Shown here: in pieces, positions 23,985-31,700 of the stretch
How the letters are laid out: each line of letters starts with the position of its first letter
Numbering within the stretch: the stretch's first letter is position 1
Source of the DNA: JBQTIP01 sp052388025
GTDB taxonomy: Bacteria; Actinomycetota; UBA4738; HRBIN12
Assembly: GCA_052388025.1 (NCBI GenBank)
Contig: JBQTIP010000223.1
Location: 1-32,420 of the forward strand
Direction of reading: 5' to 3'
DNA: 32,420 bases
The notes under the pieces: generated by a model
Database searches by the model: none
The model's input: only the letters and a program-made list of their open reading frames with translations
What the model was told of the DNA's origin: nothing
Translations under genes and position numbers: made by a program

Positions 23985-24617
23985 TCATCGCCCTCGCTCG
24001 GCGTCGATCCGTCGAAGCAGGCCGGCCGCGGCCCGGGCCGCCCCCTCGACCTCGTCCATCCGGTGGGGACACAACTTCCCGCCGATCCCGATCGCCGCGG
24101 CGCCCGCCCGGATGAAGGCAATGGCGGAGTCGGGGTCGAGCCCACCCGTGGTGATGATGCGGATCTCCGGCAGCGGGCCCAGCAGTAGGGAGAGGTACGC
24201 CGGACCTGCCACCATGGCGGGGAACAGCTTCACCAGGGGCGCGCCGGCCCGGTGGGCGGCGAACAGCTCCGTGGGGGTGAGCCCGGAGGGCACGTGGGGG
24301 ACGCGCAAGCGCCGGGCCGCGTCCATCACCGCGGGGTCCAGCACCGGGGAGACCAGGAACCTCGCCCCCGCCTCGACGAACTCCTCGGCCTGCGCCGGCG
24401 TGAGAACGGTCCCCGCTCCCAACAGCACCGGCGAGCCTTCCAACGATGCGGCCAGATTGGCGATGACCTCCGAGGCCCCGGGCACGGTCGCCGTCACCTC
24501 CACCGCACGCAGGCCGGCTTCGGCCATGGCCTGTCCCGCGGCCAGGGCCACCGCCGGGTCGTGGAGCCGGAGGATCGGGACCAGCCCAACGTCGAGGAGG
24601 CGCTCGGTGTCGTTCAC
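23985..24617 (-). CDS. KDPG/KHG-type class I aldolase
   Basis: The 210-residue aldolase has the Eda pattern: VPILR (R17), VEVT (E40), LLGAGTVLT, FLVSP and VKLFPA with the Schiff-base K130, then TTGGL phosphate-site residues. It would cleave 2-keto-3-deoxy-6-phosphogluconate, or a similar keto-deoxy acid, to pyruvate and an aldehyde. The start is the GTG at 24617, which overlaps the amidohydrolase stop as GTGA and gives exactly the usual family length. The in-frame upstream start at 24650 would lie inside the amidohydrolase gene. A KDG-type kinase in the same operon can supply its substrate. Confidence 0.9.
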   Translation of the reverse strand: MNDTERLLDVGLVPILRLHDPAVALAAGQAMAEAGLRAVEVTATVPGASEVIANLAASLEGSPVLLGAGTVLTPAQAEEFVEAGARFLVSPVLDPAVMDAARRLRVPHVPSGLTPTELFAAHRAGAPLVKLFPAMVAGPAYLSLLLGPLPEIRIITTGGLDPDSAIAFIRAGAAAIGIGGKLCPHRMDEVEGAARAAAGLLRRIDAERGR

Positions 24618-25960
24618 GAGGGGACCCGGCTCTTCCCGCCGAGCGGCCACACCCGCTCGGTGGTCACGCCCGCTCGCCCCAGGTAGGAGAGCGCGACGGC
24701 TTTCGCCTCCTCGACCAGTGCGTCCTCGTCGAGCTTGGTGAGCCGGCCGTCCTTCACGACCACCTCCCCGTCCACCACCGCGTGGGTCACGTCATGCCCG
24801 TGGGCCCGGTGCACGAGCGTCCACACCGGGTCGAGGATCGGCTGGAGGTGGGCCGGGGACACGTTCACGCACACCAGGTCGGCCCGCCGCCCCACCTCGA
24901 TCTGCCCAAGCTCGTCACCGAGCCCCAGGGCGATCGCCCCTCGCGTGGTGGCCATCTCCAGCGAGGTCTGCGGCGAGACCACGCCGGGGTTCGAGTGGTG
25001 GAGCCCTTGCATAAGGACCTCCTGCCGCATCTCGGTGAACAGATCGTCGGTCGTGTCGATCCCCATGCCGATGTTCGCCCCAGCCGCCAGGAGCCTCGGC
25101 ACGGGCGTGACGCCCTTGGCCAGGCGCATGTGGTTCGAGGGGCAGTGCACCACGGTGGCTCCGCTCCGGGCCAGCATCCGGATCTCCCCGGCCGAGAGGT
25201 ACACGCAGTGGACCAAGATCGCATCCGAGCCGGCGAACCCGATCCGGTGGAGCAGCTCGACCGGCCTGGCCCCGTGCTCCCGGCGGATCATGTCGATCTC
25301 GGCGGGGGTCTCGGCCACGTGGGTGTAGACGCGGAGCCCCAGGCGGTCGGCCAGGCGACGGGCCTGGACGTACTCAGGCGGGACGGCCTGGCGGAAGGAC
25401 ACCGGGGCCACGAACAGCCGCTCCTTCGGGACCGAGCCGTCGGCGAGATCCTGGATGGCTCGGAGGGCTACACGGAGTGACTCCGAGATCGGCTTGTAGG
25501 GCCGGGTCATGATGCCGCGGGCCATGAACCACCGGATACCCGTGGACGAGTACCCCTCCACGGAGGCCTCGGTCAGGCCCCGCCGGTGGAAGGGGTAGAG
25601 GTGGTCGACCACCGAGGTGACACCGGCCTTGAGCAGCTTGGCCGTCCCCAGGGCCGCCCCGATGCGGTACTCGTCGGGACCGGCCGCCCGGGACAGCTCC
25701 CAGAAGATCCGGAGCATCGCGTCGAGCTTCAGCCCCTCGCCCACACGGATCCCCGGCGTGAGGTCGCGGAGGTGATCGTGGAGGTTGATCAGCCCTGGCA
25801 TGACCAACATGCCGCTGGCGTCCAAGCGTCGCTTCGTCCGCTGCTCGGGTCCCCCGATCGCCACGATCCGCCCGCCGTCGACGTACACATCGTCCCGAAC
25901 GACCCGGCGTTCGGCGTCCACCGTCACGACGGTGCCGCCCGAGATGCAGAGGTCTACCAC
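24614..25960 (-). CDS. amidohydrolase, chlorohydrolase/SAH-deaminase (TrzN/AtzA) type
   Basis: The 448-residue protein has a composite beta-sandwich start, MVDLCISGGTVVTVD, then a metallo-TIM barrel. Ligand motifs are NLHDHL (H61, H63), VYTHVAETP (H214, E217), LVHCVYL (H251) and GMGIDTTDD (D302), the set seen in guanine deaminase, MtaD and TrzN/AtzA-type enzymes. It should hydrolyse a C-N (or C-Cl) bond on a heteroaromatic ring or a guanidine. The start is a GTG at 25960 behind GAGGAGGG, overlapping the previous stop by 7 nt. The end overlaps the aldolase start by 4 nt. With a molybdenum hydroxylase in the same operon, ring hydroxylation followed by deamination is a reasonable reading. Confidence 0.88.
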   Translation of the reverse strand: MVDLCISGGTVVTVDAERRVVRDDVYVDGGRIVAIGGPEQRTKRRLDASGMLVMPGLINLHDHLRDLTPGIRVGEGLKLDAMLRIFWELSRAAGPDEYRIGAALGTAKLLKAGVTSVVDHLYPFHRRGLTEASVEGYSSTGIRWFMARGIMTRPYKPISESLRVALRAIQDLADGSVPKERLFVAPVSFRQAVPPEYVQARRLADRLGLRVYTHVAETPAEIDMIRREHGARPVELLHRIGFAGSDAILVHCVYLSAGEIRMLARSGATVVHCPSNHMRLAKGVTPVPRLLAAGANIGMGIDTTDDLFTEMRQEVLMQGLHHSNPGVVSPQTSLEMATTRGAIALGLGDELGQIEVGRRADLVCVNVSPAHLQPILDPVWTLVHRAHGHDVTHAVVDGEVVVKDGRLTKLDEDALVEEAKAVALSYLGRAGVTTERVWPLGGKSRVPS

Positions 25961-27075
25961 CAGCCCTCCTCGGCCGCGCGCCGGAGACCGTCCGTCCCGG
26001 CCCCGGCCAGTCCCCACGCGGCGAGGGTCCGTCCCTGCGCCCGCCAGTCGGTCTTCGTCACCGCCGAGGCCAAGGCGATCAGCGCGTCGATCACCGGCGT
26101 GTCGACGCCGACCTCGTCTCCGATCGAGGAGGCCAGCACCAGCGCGTAGGGGACGTCCTCGGTTAGATAGCGGGACTGCAATGCGTCCGGTCCGCACGGG
26201 AAGGTGCCCGAGGCGAGCAGGCTCGAGTGGATCGTGTCGTGGAGGGTACCCTTGACCTCGTCGGCGAACCCCTGCTCGACGAGGTACTGCGCGTAGCGCC
26301 GCCGGTTGGCCAGGCCGAGGGACTCCCGAAGATGGAGCAGCTCCTCGTCGACCGCCTCGATCGCGTTGCACACGCCCGGCGTGGCCCCCTCGCCCCACAG
26401 GAGCATGGTGCCAGTGCGGCCCTCCACCCGGCCCAGGTTGAGGATCAGGGTGGCCACGTGGTCGACGGCGTTGAAGTTCAACAGGACCGTCTCCCACACG
26501 TTCTCGGCGGGGGATGTCCACGGCCAGACGGCATTCGCCGTCTCGAACACCCGGTCTCGGTTCGAGGCAGGGAGGGCGGCCACCAGCGTGCCCCCCGACT
26601 TCCGGACCGCCCACAGAGTGGCGGGGGCCCGGACCCGGGCGGCGTAGGGGAGGGTATTGCTCTCTCCCAGAACGATGTCGGGCCGGCGGCCGGCGCTCCG
26701 GAGCGCGGACACCTGGGAGAGCGTGCCTCCGCCCTCGCCCATCCACAGCACCGTCTGCCCATCCTCCAGCACCGGAGCCAGGGCCTCCGCGAAGGGGGCA
26801 TGGCCGAACGACGGCACCGACACGACCACGAGCGGCGCTCCCTTCGCCGCCGAAGCGGGGTCGTCCGAGGTCCGTGCCACCGGCGCGGGGGTCGGCCCGT
26901 GCCAGTCGCACTTGATCCGGACGCCGCCCGCCTCGGCCACTGGATCCAGGTTGGCGGCGAACTCCGGGAAGTCGGCCATGGTCACCTCCACACCGGCCAG
27001 GCCCAGCTCCCCAGCGATCGTGAGCGCCCCCGCCCCGGAGCCGAGCACGGTGACACGATCCGGTAGCTCGCTCAC
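25954..27075 (-). CDS. NAD(P)-dependent octopine/nopaline dehydrogenase family protein
   Basis: The 373-residue protein is complete. The N-terminal Rossmann fold starts VTVLGSGAGALTIAGELG (8-25). The hinge/catalytic block WETVLLNFNAVDHVA (194-208) contains H206 next to D205, the His-Asp pair expected for opine dehydrogenases. The C-terminal SRYLTEDVPYALV and DTPVIDAL are the conserved helical-domain segments of the family. Known members make or oxidise opines such as octopine, nopaline or N-(1-carboxylethyl) amino acids. The start overlaps the LLM stop as ATGA; the stop overlaps the amidohydrolase start. Its paralogue at 1-879 sits in the other long operon. Confidence 0.88.
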   Translation of the reverse strand: MSELPDRVTVLGSGAGALTIAGELGLAGVEVTMADFPEFAANLDPVAEAGGVRIKCDWHGPTPAPVARTSDDPASAAKGAPLVVVSVPSFGHAPFAEALAPVLEDGQTVLWMGEGGGTLSQVSALRSAGRRPDIVLGESNTLPYAARVRAPATLWAVRKSGGTLVAALPASNRDRVFETANAVWPWTSPAENVWETVLLNFNAVDHVATLILNLGRVEGRTGTMLLWGEGATPGVCNAIEAVDEELLHLRESLGLANRRRYAQYLVEQGFADEVKGTLHDTIHSSLLASGTFPCGPDALQSRYLTEDVPYALVLASSIGDEVGVDTPVIDALIALASAVTKTDWRAQGRTLAAWGLAGAGTDGLRRAAEEGWW

Positions 27076-28061
27076 TCGATCACCCCCTCAATCGCCTCAC
27101 CGATCTGCCGGATCTTGCGCGTCAGGTCCTGGGGCGTCCCCCCGCGGATGGTCAGGATCACCCGGCCGACACCGGCGGCCGCCATGCCCGAGACGCGTTC
27201 CGCCAGGTACTCCTTCGGCCCGGCGACGGAGAAGGCCCGGACCATGTCGTCCGTGACGAGTCGCCCGGCGTCCGGGTCCCTCGCCCGCACGGCCGCCCGG
27301 AGGGGCATCACCTCCATCGGGTCGAGTCCGAAGAGGGGGATGAGGTCCTCCGCGTACTCCCCACCCGCCATGATCACGCTCAGGGGCCGCAGGCGGTCGA
27401 TGGCCGCCTGGACGTTCTCGTCCAGGTCCACCTCGAACATCAGGACGAGCTCACAAGCTCCTTCCGCCCGCCCGGCCCGGGCCGCCCCGGAGCGAATGCG
27501 CTCCAGGGAGAAGTCGATGTAGGACGGCGTCAACCCGTGCGTGATGACGCCGTCGGCGATCTCTCCCGCCAACTCGAGCATCCGACGGCCTCGAGCCGCC
27601 ATGTACACGGGGAACGGGCCGCCGTCCCACACGAGCCTGGCGCCGCGGGCCGTGAAGACCTCGCCGTCGACGTTCGCCTCACCCCGGGCGAGGCTCCGCA
27701 CGATCGCGACGGCATCGCGAACGACCGAGAGGGGTCGGGGCACCTTCATCCCGAGCTGGGTGGGGAACTCGAAACCACCCACGCCGATCCCGATGATGGC
27801 CCGTCCGCCCGACAGCTCGTTGATCGTCGCCGTTGCGCTCGCCAGCAGCGCCGGGTGCCGGAGCAGCGGGCTCACCACGGCCGTCCCCAGGCGGACTCGG
27901 GACGTTCGCTGCGCGATCAGCGCCTGCGCCGCGTACGCGTCGCGCAGGAAGTAGTGGTCGGGGAGCCACACTTCGGAGAACCCCGCATCCTCCGCCGCCA
28001 CCGCGACCTCGACGCAGTCGGGAAGCGGCGAGTCGAGCCAAATCGCCACACCGGCTTTCAT
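27072..28061 (-). CDS. LLM-class F420-type oxidoreductase
   Basis: The 329-residue luciferase-like protein has AAEDAGFSEVWLPDHYF, RTSRVRLGTAVVSPLLRHPALL, GRAIIGIGVGGFE and GPFPVYMAARGRRMLELAG. It is of the Mer-like short type and in its GPxPxxxAxRG block is closest, within this window, to the protein at 21930-22922. It lies between the molybdenum-hydroxylase genes and the opine-dehydrogenase homologue, overlapping both by 4 nt, so a role in the same pathway is likely. F420 use and the substrate are inferences. Confidence 0.88.
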   Translation of the reverse strand: MKAGVAIWLDSPLPDCVEVAVAAEDAGFSEVWLPDHYFLRDAYAAQALIAQRTSRVRLGTAVVSPLLRHPALLASATATINELSGGRAIIGIGVGGFEFPTQLGMKVPRPLSVVRDAVAIVRSLARGEANVDGEVFTARGARLVWDGGPFPVYMAARGRRMLELAGEIADGVITHGLTPSYIDFSLERIRSGAARAGRAEGACELVLMFEVDLDENVQAAIDRLRPLSVIMAGGEYAEDLIPLFGLDPMEVMPLRAAVRARDPDAGRLVTDDMVRAFSVAGPKEYLAERVSGMAAAGVGRVILTIRGGTPQDLTRKIRQIGEAIEGVIE

Positions 28062-28885
28062 TCAGCCTCCCCTCGGAGCAGGGTCTCCTCCAGAAGGCGG
28101 CCCGCCACCTCCCGCCGGTACCACGCGCTCCCCCGGACGTCGTCGATCGGAGCGGCCGCGGCCCGGATCGCCTCGACCGCCCGCGCCACGATGTCCGACG
28201 AGGGACGGCGCCCCTCCAGCTCGCGCTCGGCGTCCGGCGCCCTGATCACCGTGGGAGCTACCGCCCCCAGGGCGATCCGCACACCCGAGAGCGTCCCGTC
28301 GTCCTCCCGCTTCCACCTCCAGGCCAGGCTGACGATCGAGATGGCCATGGCCTCCCGGCCGCCCAGCTTCCGGAAGCCCTCCTCACCGCCGGGGAGCGGA
28401 AGCCGGATCCTCGAGACCCATTCACCGAGTTCGAGCACGGTCCGCCCCGGTCCGGTGGCGAACTCGGCGACCGGCACCTCCCGCTCGCCGCTCTGGCCGT
28501 CGATGGTGACCACCGCCTCCGCGGCCACCAGGGGCGGGACCATGTCGGCGGCCGGAGATGCGTTCGCCAGGTTCCCCCCCATGGTGGCCCGGTTCCGGAT
28601 CTGGATCGAGCCAAAGAGCCGGGCCGACGCATCGAGAGCGGGCAGGCGGCCCTCCAGGACCCCGATCACTTTGGAGATGGGCGCCAGGGCCGACAGCTCG
28701 ACCAGACCGTCGCGTTGGATCGCGATCGGCGGGGGGTCGGAGAGATTGGAGACGTCGACTAGGCGGGAGGCCTCGCGGCCCGCCCGCATCTGCACGAGCA
28801 GGTCCGTGCCTCCCGCAATCAGCCGCCCGGTGGGAGCGAGCACCCGGAGCTCAGCCCGGTCCCTGGCCACCACCAGCTCGGTCAC
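28058..28885 (-). CDS. molybdenum hydroxylase FAD subunit (XdhB/CoxM-like)
   Basis: The 275-residue flavoprotein subunit has both FAD motifs of the xanthine dehydrogenase/CO dehydrogenase medium subunit: LIAGGTDLLVQMR near residues 22-34 and IRNRATMGGNLANASPAAD at about 97-115. It passes electrons from the 2Fe-2S subunit to NAD or another acceptor. The start is a GTG at 28885 that overlaps the stop of the 2Fe-2S subunit as GTGA; the longer frame would overlap that gene by over 300 nt. The end overlaps the next LLM gene by 4 nt. Confidence 0.92.
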   Translation of the reverse strand: MTELVVARDRAELRVLAPTGRLIAGGTDLLVQMRAGREASRLVDVSNLSDPPPIAIQRDGLVELSALAPISKVIGVLEGRLPALDASARLFGSIQIRNRATMGGNLANASPAADMVPPLVAAEAVVTIDGQSGEREVPVAEFATGPGRTVLELGEWVSRIRLPLPGGEEGFRKLGGREAMAISIVSLAWRWKREDDGTLSGVRIALGAVAPTVIRAPDAERELEGRRPSSDIVARAVEAIRAAAAPIDDVRGSAWYRREVAGRLLEETLLRGEAE

Positions 28886-29319
28886 GGCTCGCGAGTCCTT
28901 CGAAGCGTCTCCAGGATCGGGCGGTAGCCCGTGCACCGGCAGAGGTTCCCGGCCAGGGCGAGACAGATAGCCTCGTCGTTCGGGTCGGGGTCTCGGGCCA
29001 GCAGGGCAGCCGAGGACACGACCATGCCCGGCGTGCAGAACCCGCACTGGCTGGCATGCATCTCGACGAAGGCACGCTGGATCGGGTGCAGGCCCTGCTC
29101 GGCCAGCCCTTCCGCGGTGGTGATGTCGACGCTCGCCATCTGCCCCACCAGGACCAGGCAGGAGCAGACCGGCTCCCCGTCGGCCAGGACCGTGCAGGCC
29201 CCGCACTCGCCCATGCCGCAGCCCTCCTTCGCCCCGGTAAGGTCCAGTTCGTCTCGAAGGAAGTCGAGCAGCCGCTTGGCCGGTTCCGCGATGGCCGCGG
29301 GCCGGCCGTTCACCCGCAC
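28882..29319 (-). CDS. molybdenum hydroxylase 2Fe-2S subunit (XdhC-fold/CoxS-like)
   Basis: The 145-residue subunit carries two clusters. The plant-type ferredoxin cluster uses C34, C39, C42 (CGMGECGAC) and C54. The second uses C92, C95 (CGFC) and C127, C129 (CRCTGYRP), the usual CxxC...CxC pattern. It conducts electrons between the molybdenum site and FAD. The GTG at 29319 is the first possible start in frame after the Mo-subunit stop (13 nt gap). GCGGGG lies 7 nt upstream. The N-terminus MRVNGRP agrees with family starts. Confidence 0.92.
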   Translation of the reverse strand: MRVNGRPAAIAEPAKRLLDFLRDELDLTGAKEGCGMGECGACTVLADGEPVCSCLVLVGQMASVDITTAEGLAEQGLHPIQRAFVEMHASQCGFCTPGMVVSSAALLARDPDPNDEAICLALAGNLCRCTGYRPILETLRRTREP

Positions 29320-29332
29320 GGCGAGACCCCGC

Positions 29333-31573
29333 TCACGATGCGGCCTCCACCGCGGCGTCCCGCATAAGCCGGTACACCCGCTCGGGCGTGGCCGGGAGCC
29401 GTTCGACGGTGACGCCGACGGCGTCCCGGATGGCCGACACGATCGCCGGGGCGGGGGGCACGATGACCACCTCGGCGATGCCCTTGGCCCCGAACGGCCC
29501 GGTGGGATCGCCCCCCTCCACCAGGATCGTGTCCATCTCCGGCGCGTCGGCAGCCGTGGGAACGAGGTAGGTCTCCAGCGACTTCGTCTTCGGGGTCCCG
29601 CCCTCGACGATGTAATCCTCCATGACAGCCCACCCCATCCCCTGGACAACCCCGCCTTCCGTCTGCCCGATCACGCCGGCCGGGTTCACGGCGACCCCGC
29701 AGTCCACCGCCGAGGCCACCGAGCGGACGACCACCTCGCCAGTCAGCTCGTTCACCTCGACCCGGGCCACCATGGCCGCGCTCCCGTACACGAGGTGCGG
29801 CGAGAGCTTCTCGACCCTCTCGCGAGAGAGCCCCTCGGTGACGTCGGGGAGGACGAACCTGGACTCGACCAGGGCCTTCCCCATCCCGCCCAGCCGGCGC
29901 CCGGCCTCAGCCCAGTCGATCGGCTCGGGGAGACCTAGCTCCCGGACCCGCTCCATCAGCTCCTCGCAAGCCAGCTTGACCGCCGAGCCACCCATGTAGG
30001 TGCTGCGCGAGGCGGCGCAGGAACCGGCGTCCGGCACCAGCTCGGTGTCGCCGATGATGACCTCGATCTCCTCGTAGGGCCGGCCGAGCACGTCGGCGGC
30101 GATCTGGGCGTACGAGGTGTCGATCGCCTGGCCGGAGTGGTTCGGGCCGGCCCAGATCCTGGTGGAGCCATCGGCGGAGAGCGCGAGGCGGGCCGCCGAC
30201 GCATCACCCCGGGCACTCCCCAGGCCCACGCCCTTGATGGCCAGGGCGATGCCGGTCCCTCGCCGCCAGGGCCATCGCCCCGCCCCCGGTGCCTTCCAGG
30301 CCGCCCGCTCCTGCCACCATGGGTGGGCCGCGACGGCCTCCAGGGCATCCGCTGCCAGGACGCCTTCGGGGATGATGTGCCCGTACATGCCGTGCCGGTC
30401 GCCGGGTCGGAGCACGTTCCTCCGCCTGAGTTCCGCGGGATCCATGCCGAGCGCTTCGGCCGCCAGGTCGAGAGAGACCTCGATGGGGAGCTGGGCCTGG
30501 GGCGCGCCGTAGCCCCGGAACGCTCCCGCGTTGGCGTTGTTCGTATAGGCCACCCGGCCGCGGAACCGGGCGTTCGATACCCGGTAAGCGCCGGTGACGA
30601 GCTCGGCGGCCACCTTCAACACGACCATCCCCACCGTCGCGTACGGCCCGGTGTCGACGAGCGCGTCGGCGTCGAGGGCGACGATGGTGCCGTTACGCGT
30701 CACGCCCAGCCGGGCATGGACCTTGAAGGGATGGCGCTTGGCTCCCGAGGCCATGACCTCCTCACGCGAGAGGACGATGCGAACGGCCCGACCGGTGGCC
30801 TTGGCCAGCAGGGCCAGGTGTACTGCCAGCGGTCCGTCGGTCTTCGAGCCGAACGCCCCCCCGATCGGCGTGGAGATGATCCGGACGTCGGCGGGGTCCA
30901 CCTGCATGGCCCGGGCCACCTCGTTCACGTGGATCTGCGGCCACTGCGCGCCGATGTAGATCGTGAACCGCCCGTCCTCGCACACCGCAACCCCGCCACC
31001 GGGCTCCAGACACACGTGCTCCTGGCAGGGCGTCTCGAAGACCCGGTCGATCACCACGTGAGCGTCCGCGAGGGCCCGCTCCACGTCGCCATGCTCGTGG
31101 TCCATCTGGGCGAGGAGGTTCCCGGCTTCATGCAGCGCCGGGGCGTCTGCCTCGAGGGCTCGCTCGGGGGAGTCGACCACGGGGAGCGCCTCGATGTGGA
31201 CCTCGACGCCCCGGGCCCCGGCCTCGGCTGCCGCAAAGGTCTCCGCGGCCACAAGCGCGACGGCGTCGCCCACCTGACGGACCCGGTCGTGGCACAGGAT
31301 CGGCCAGTCCTGCAGGATGATGCCGCCCACGTTGTTGGGGACGTCTTTCGCGGTGAGCACGCACACGACGCCGGGCACCTCGAGCGCCTTCGATGTGTCG
31401 ATCCGCCGGATTCGGCCGTGGGGCACCTCCGACCGGACCACCTTGCCGTGCAGCATGTTCGGCAGGCGCAGGTCGGTGTGGTAGCGAAGCTTCCCGGTGA
31501 CCTGCTCCTCAGCGCCGCGGAACGGCACCGACTGGCCGACCATCCGGATCGCGACCGTCTGCCGGGTGGTCAC
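29333..31573 (-). CDS. molybdenum hydroxylase catalytic subunit (xanthine dehydrogenase family)
   Basis: The 746-residue subunit binds molybdopterin cofactor. Visible blocks include QVTGKLRYHTDL at the N-terminus, GGAFGSK, NAGAFRGYGAPQ, and GPFGAKGIAEV with the catalytic Glu at 701. The family hydroxylates carbon next to nitrogen in heterocycles, or oxidises aldehydes, with water as oxygen source. The CSFR loop of form I CO dehydrogenase is absent and GAFRGYG is found instead, so CO oxidation is not supported. The GTG at 31573 has AGGGAGGG 5 nt upstream. It heads the thirteen-gene operon. No cofactor-insertion chaperone (XdhC/CoxF type) is in the window. Substrate unknown; a purine, pyridine or similar ring would fit the following amidohydrolase. 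Confidence 0.92.
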   Translation of the reverse strand: MTTRQTVAIRMVGQSVPFRGAEEQVTGKLRYHTDLRLPNMLHGKVVRSEVPHGRIRRIDTSKALEVPGVVCVLTAKDVPNNVGGIILQDWPILCHDRVRQVGDAVALVAAETFAAAEAGARGVEVHIEALPVVDSPERALEADAPALHEAGNLLAQMDHEHGDVERALADAHVVIDRVFETPCQEHVCLEPGGGVAVCEDGRFTIYIGAQWPQIHVNEVARAMQVDPADVRIISTPIGGAFGSKTDGPLAVHLALLAKATGRAVRIVLSREEVMASGAKRHPFKVHARLGVTRNGTIVALDADALVDTGPYATVGMVVLKVAAELVTGAYRVSNARFRGRVAYTNNANAGAFRGYGAPQAQLPIEVSLDLAAEALGMDPAELRRRNVLRPGDRHGMYGHIIPEGVLAADALEAVAAHPWWQERAAWKAPGAGRWPWRRGTGIALAIKGVGLGSARGDASAARLALSADGSTRIWAGPNHSGQAIDTSYAQIAADVLGRPYEEIEVIIGDTELVPDAGSCAASRSTYMGGSAVKLACEELMERVRELGLPEPIDWAEAGRRLGGMGKALVESRFVLPDVTEGLSRERVEKLSPHLVYGSAAMVARVEVNELTGEVVVRSVASAVDCGVAVNPAGVIGQTEGGVVQGMGWAVMEDYIVEGGTPKTKSLETYLVPTAADAPEMDTILVEGGDPTGPFGAKGIAEVVIVPPAPAIVSAIRDAVGVTVERLPATPERVYRLMRDAAVEAAS

Positions 31574-31674
31574 CGTTGCCCTCCCTCTGCGGCGGTGATC
31601 AGGGGCTCCCGATCGACCTCACGGGGGTGATAGCACCCATCCGTGTCGCTCGAATGGCAGGCTTCCAGTCTCAT
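31570..31674 (-). CDS. possible 34-residue leader peptide, Cys/His-containing
   Basis: An ATG at 31674 opens a 34-codon frame (it begins MRLEACH) whose TGA overlaps the GTG of the molybdenum-subunit gene as GTGA, the same coupling used throughout this operon. The peptide has Cys at 6 and 14 and His at 7 and 16 (CH, then CYH), enough to bind a metal, and an acidic/basic tail. A G-rich run lies about 9 nt before the ATG. The expected transcription start near 31694 would put it about 20 nt into the message. Third-position G+C is lower than in neighbouring genes, so it may not be translated. I recognise no family. A Cys- or metal-sensing leader, or simply chance, are both open. Confidence 0.35.
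   Translation of the reverse strand: MRLEACHSSDTDGCYHPREVDREPLITAAEGGQR
31597..31614 (-). promoter_or_regulatory. leader hairpin 1 of the molybdenum-hydroxylase operon
   Basis: In the message GAUCGGG and CCUGAUC pair as a 7-bp stem (one G-U) with a 4-nt loop. It ends 24 nt before the GTG at 31573, just upstream of the AGGGAGGG ribosome-binding site. It could affect access of ribosomes. There is no T-tract for termination. Confidence 0.4.
31625..31638 (-). promoter_or_regulatory. leader hairpin 2 of the molybdenum-hydroxylase operon
   Basis: GGGTG and CACCC pair perfectly around a 4-nt loop CTAT, 10 nt upstream of hairpin 1 in the message. Both lie within the possible leader-peptide frame, as would be expected if translation of that frame changed the leader fold. 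The match to any known riboswitch was not established. Confidence 0.35.
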
Positions 31675-31700
31675 CGAGCCCGACCCCCCCCGTACACCGG

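Noticed and set aside
29333..31573. Aerobic CO dehydrogenase identity for the three Mo-hydroxylase subunits
   Set aside because: The CSFR active-site loop of form I CoxL is absent and the gene order is not coxMSL.
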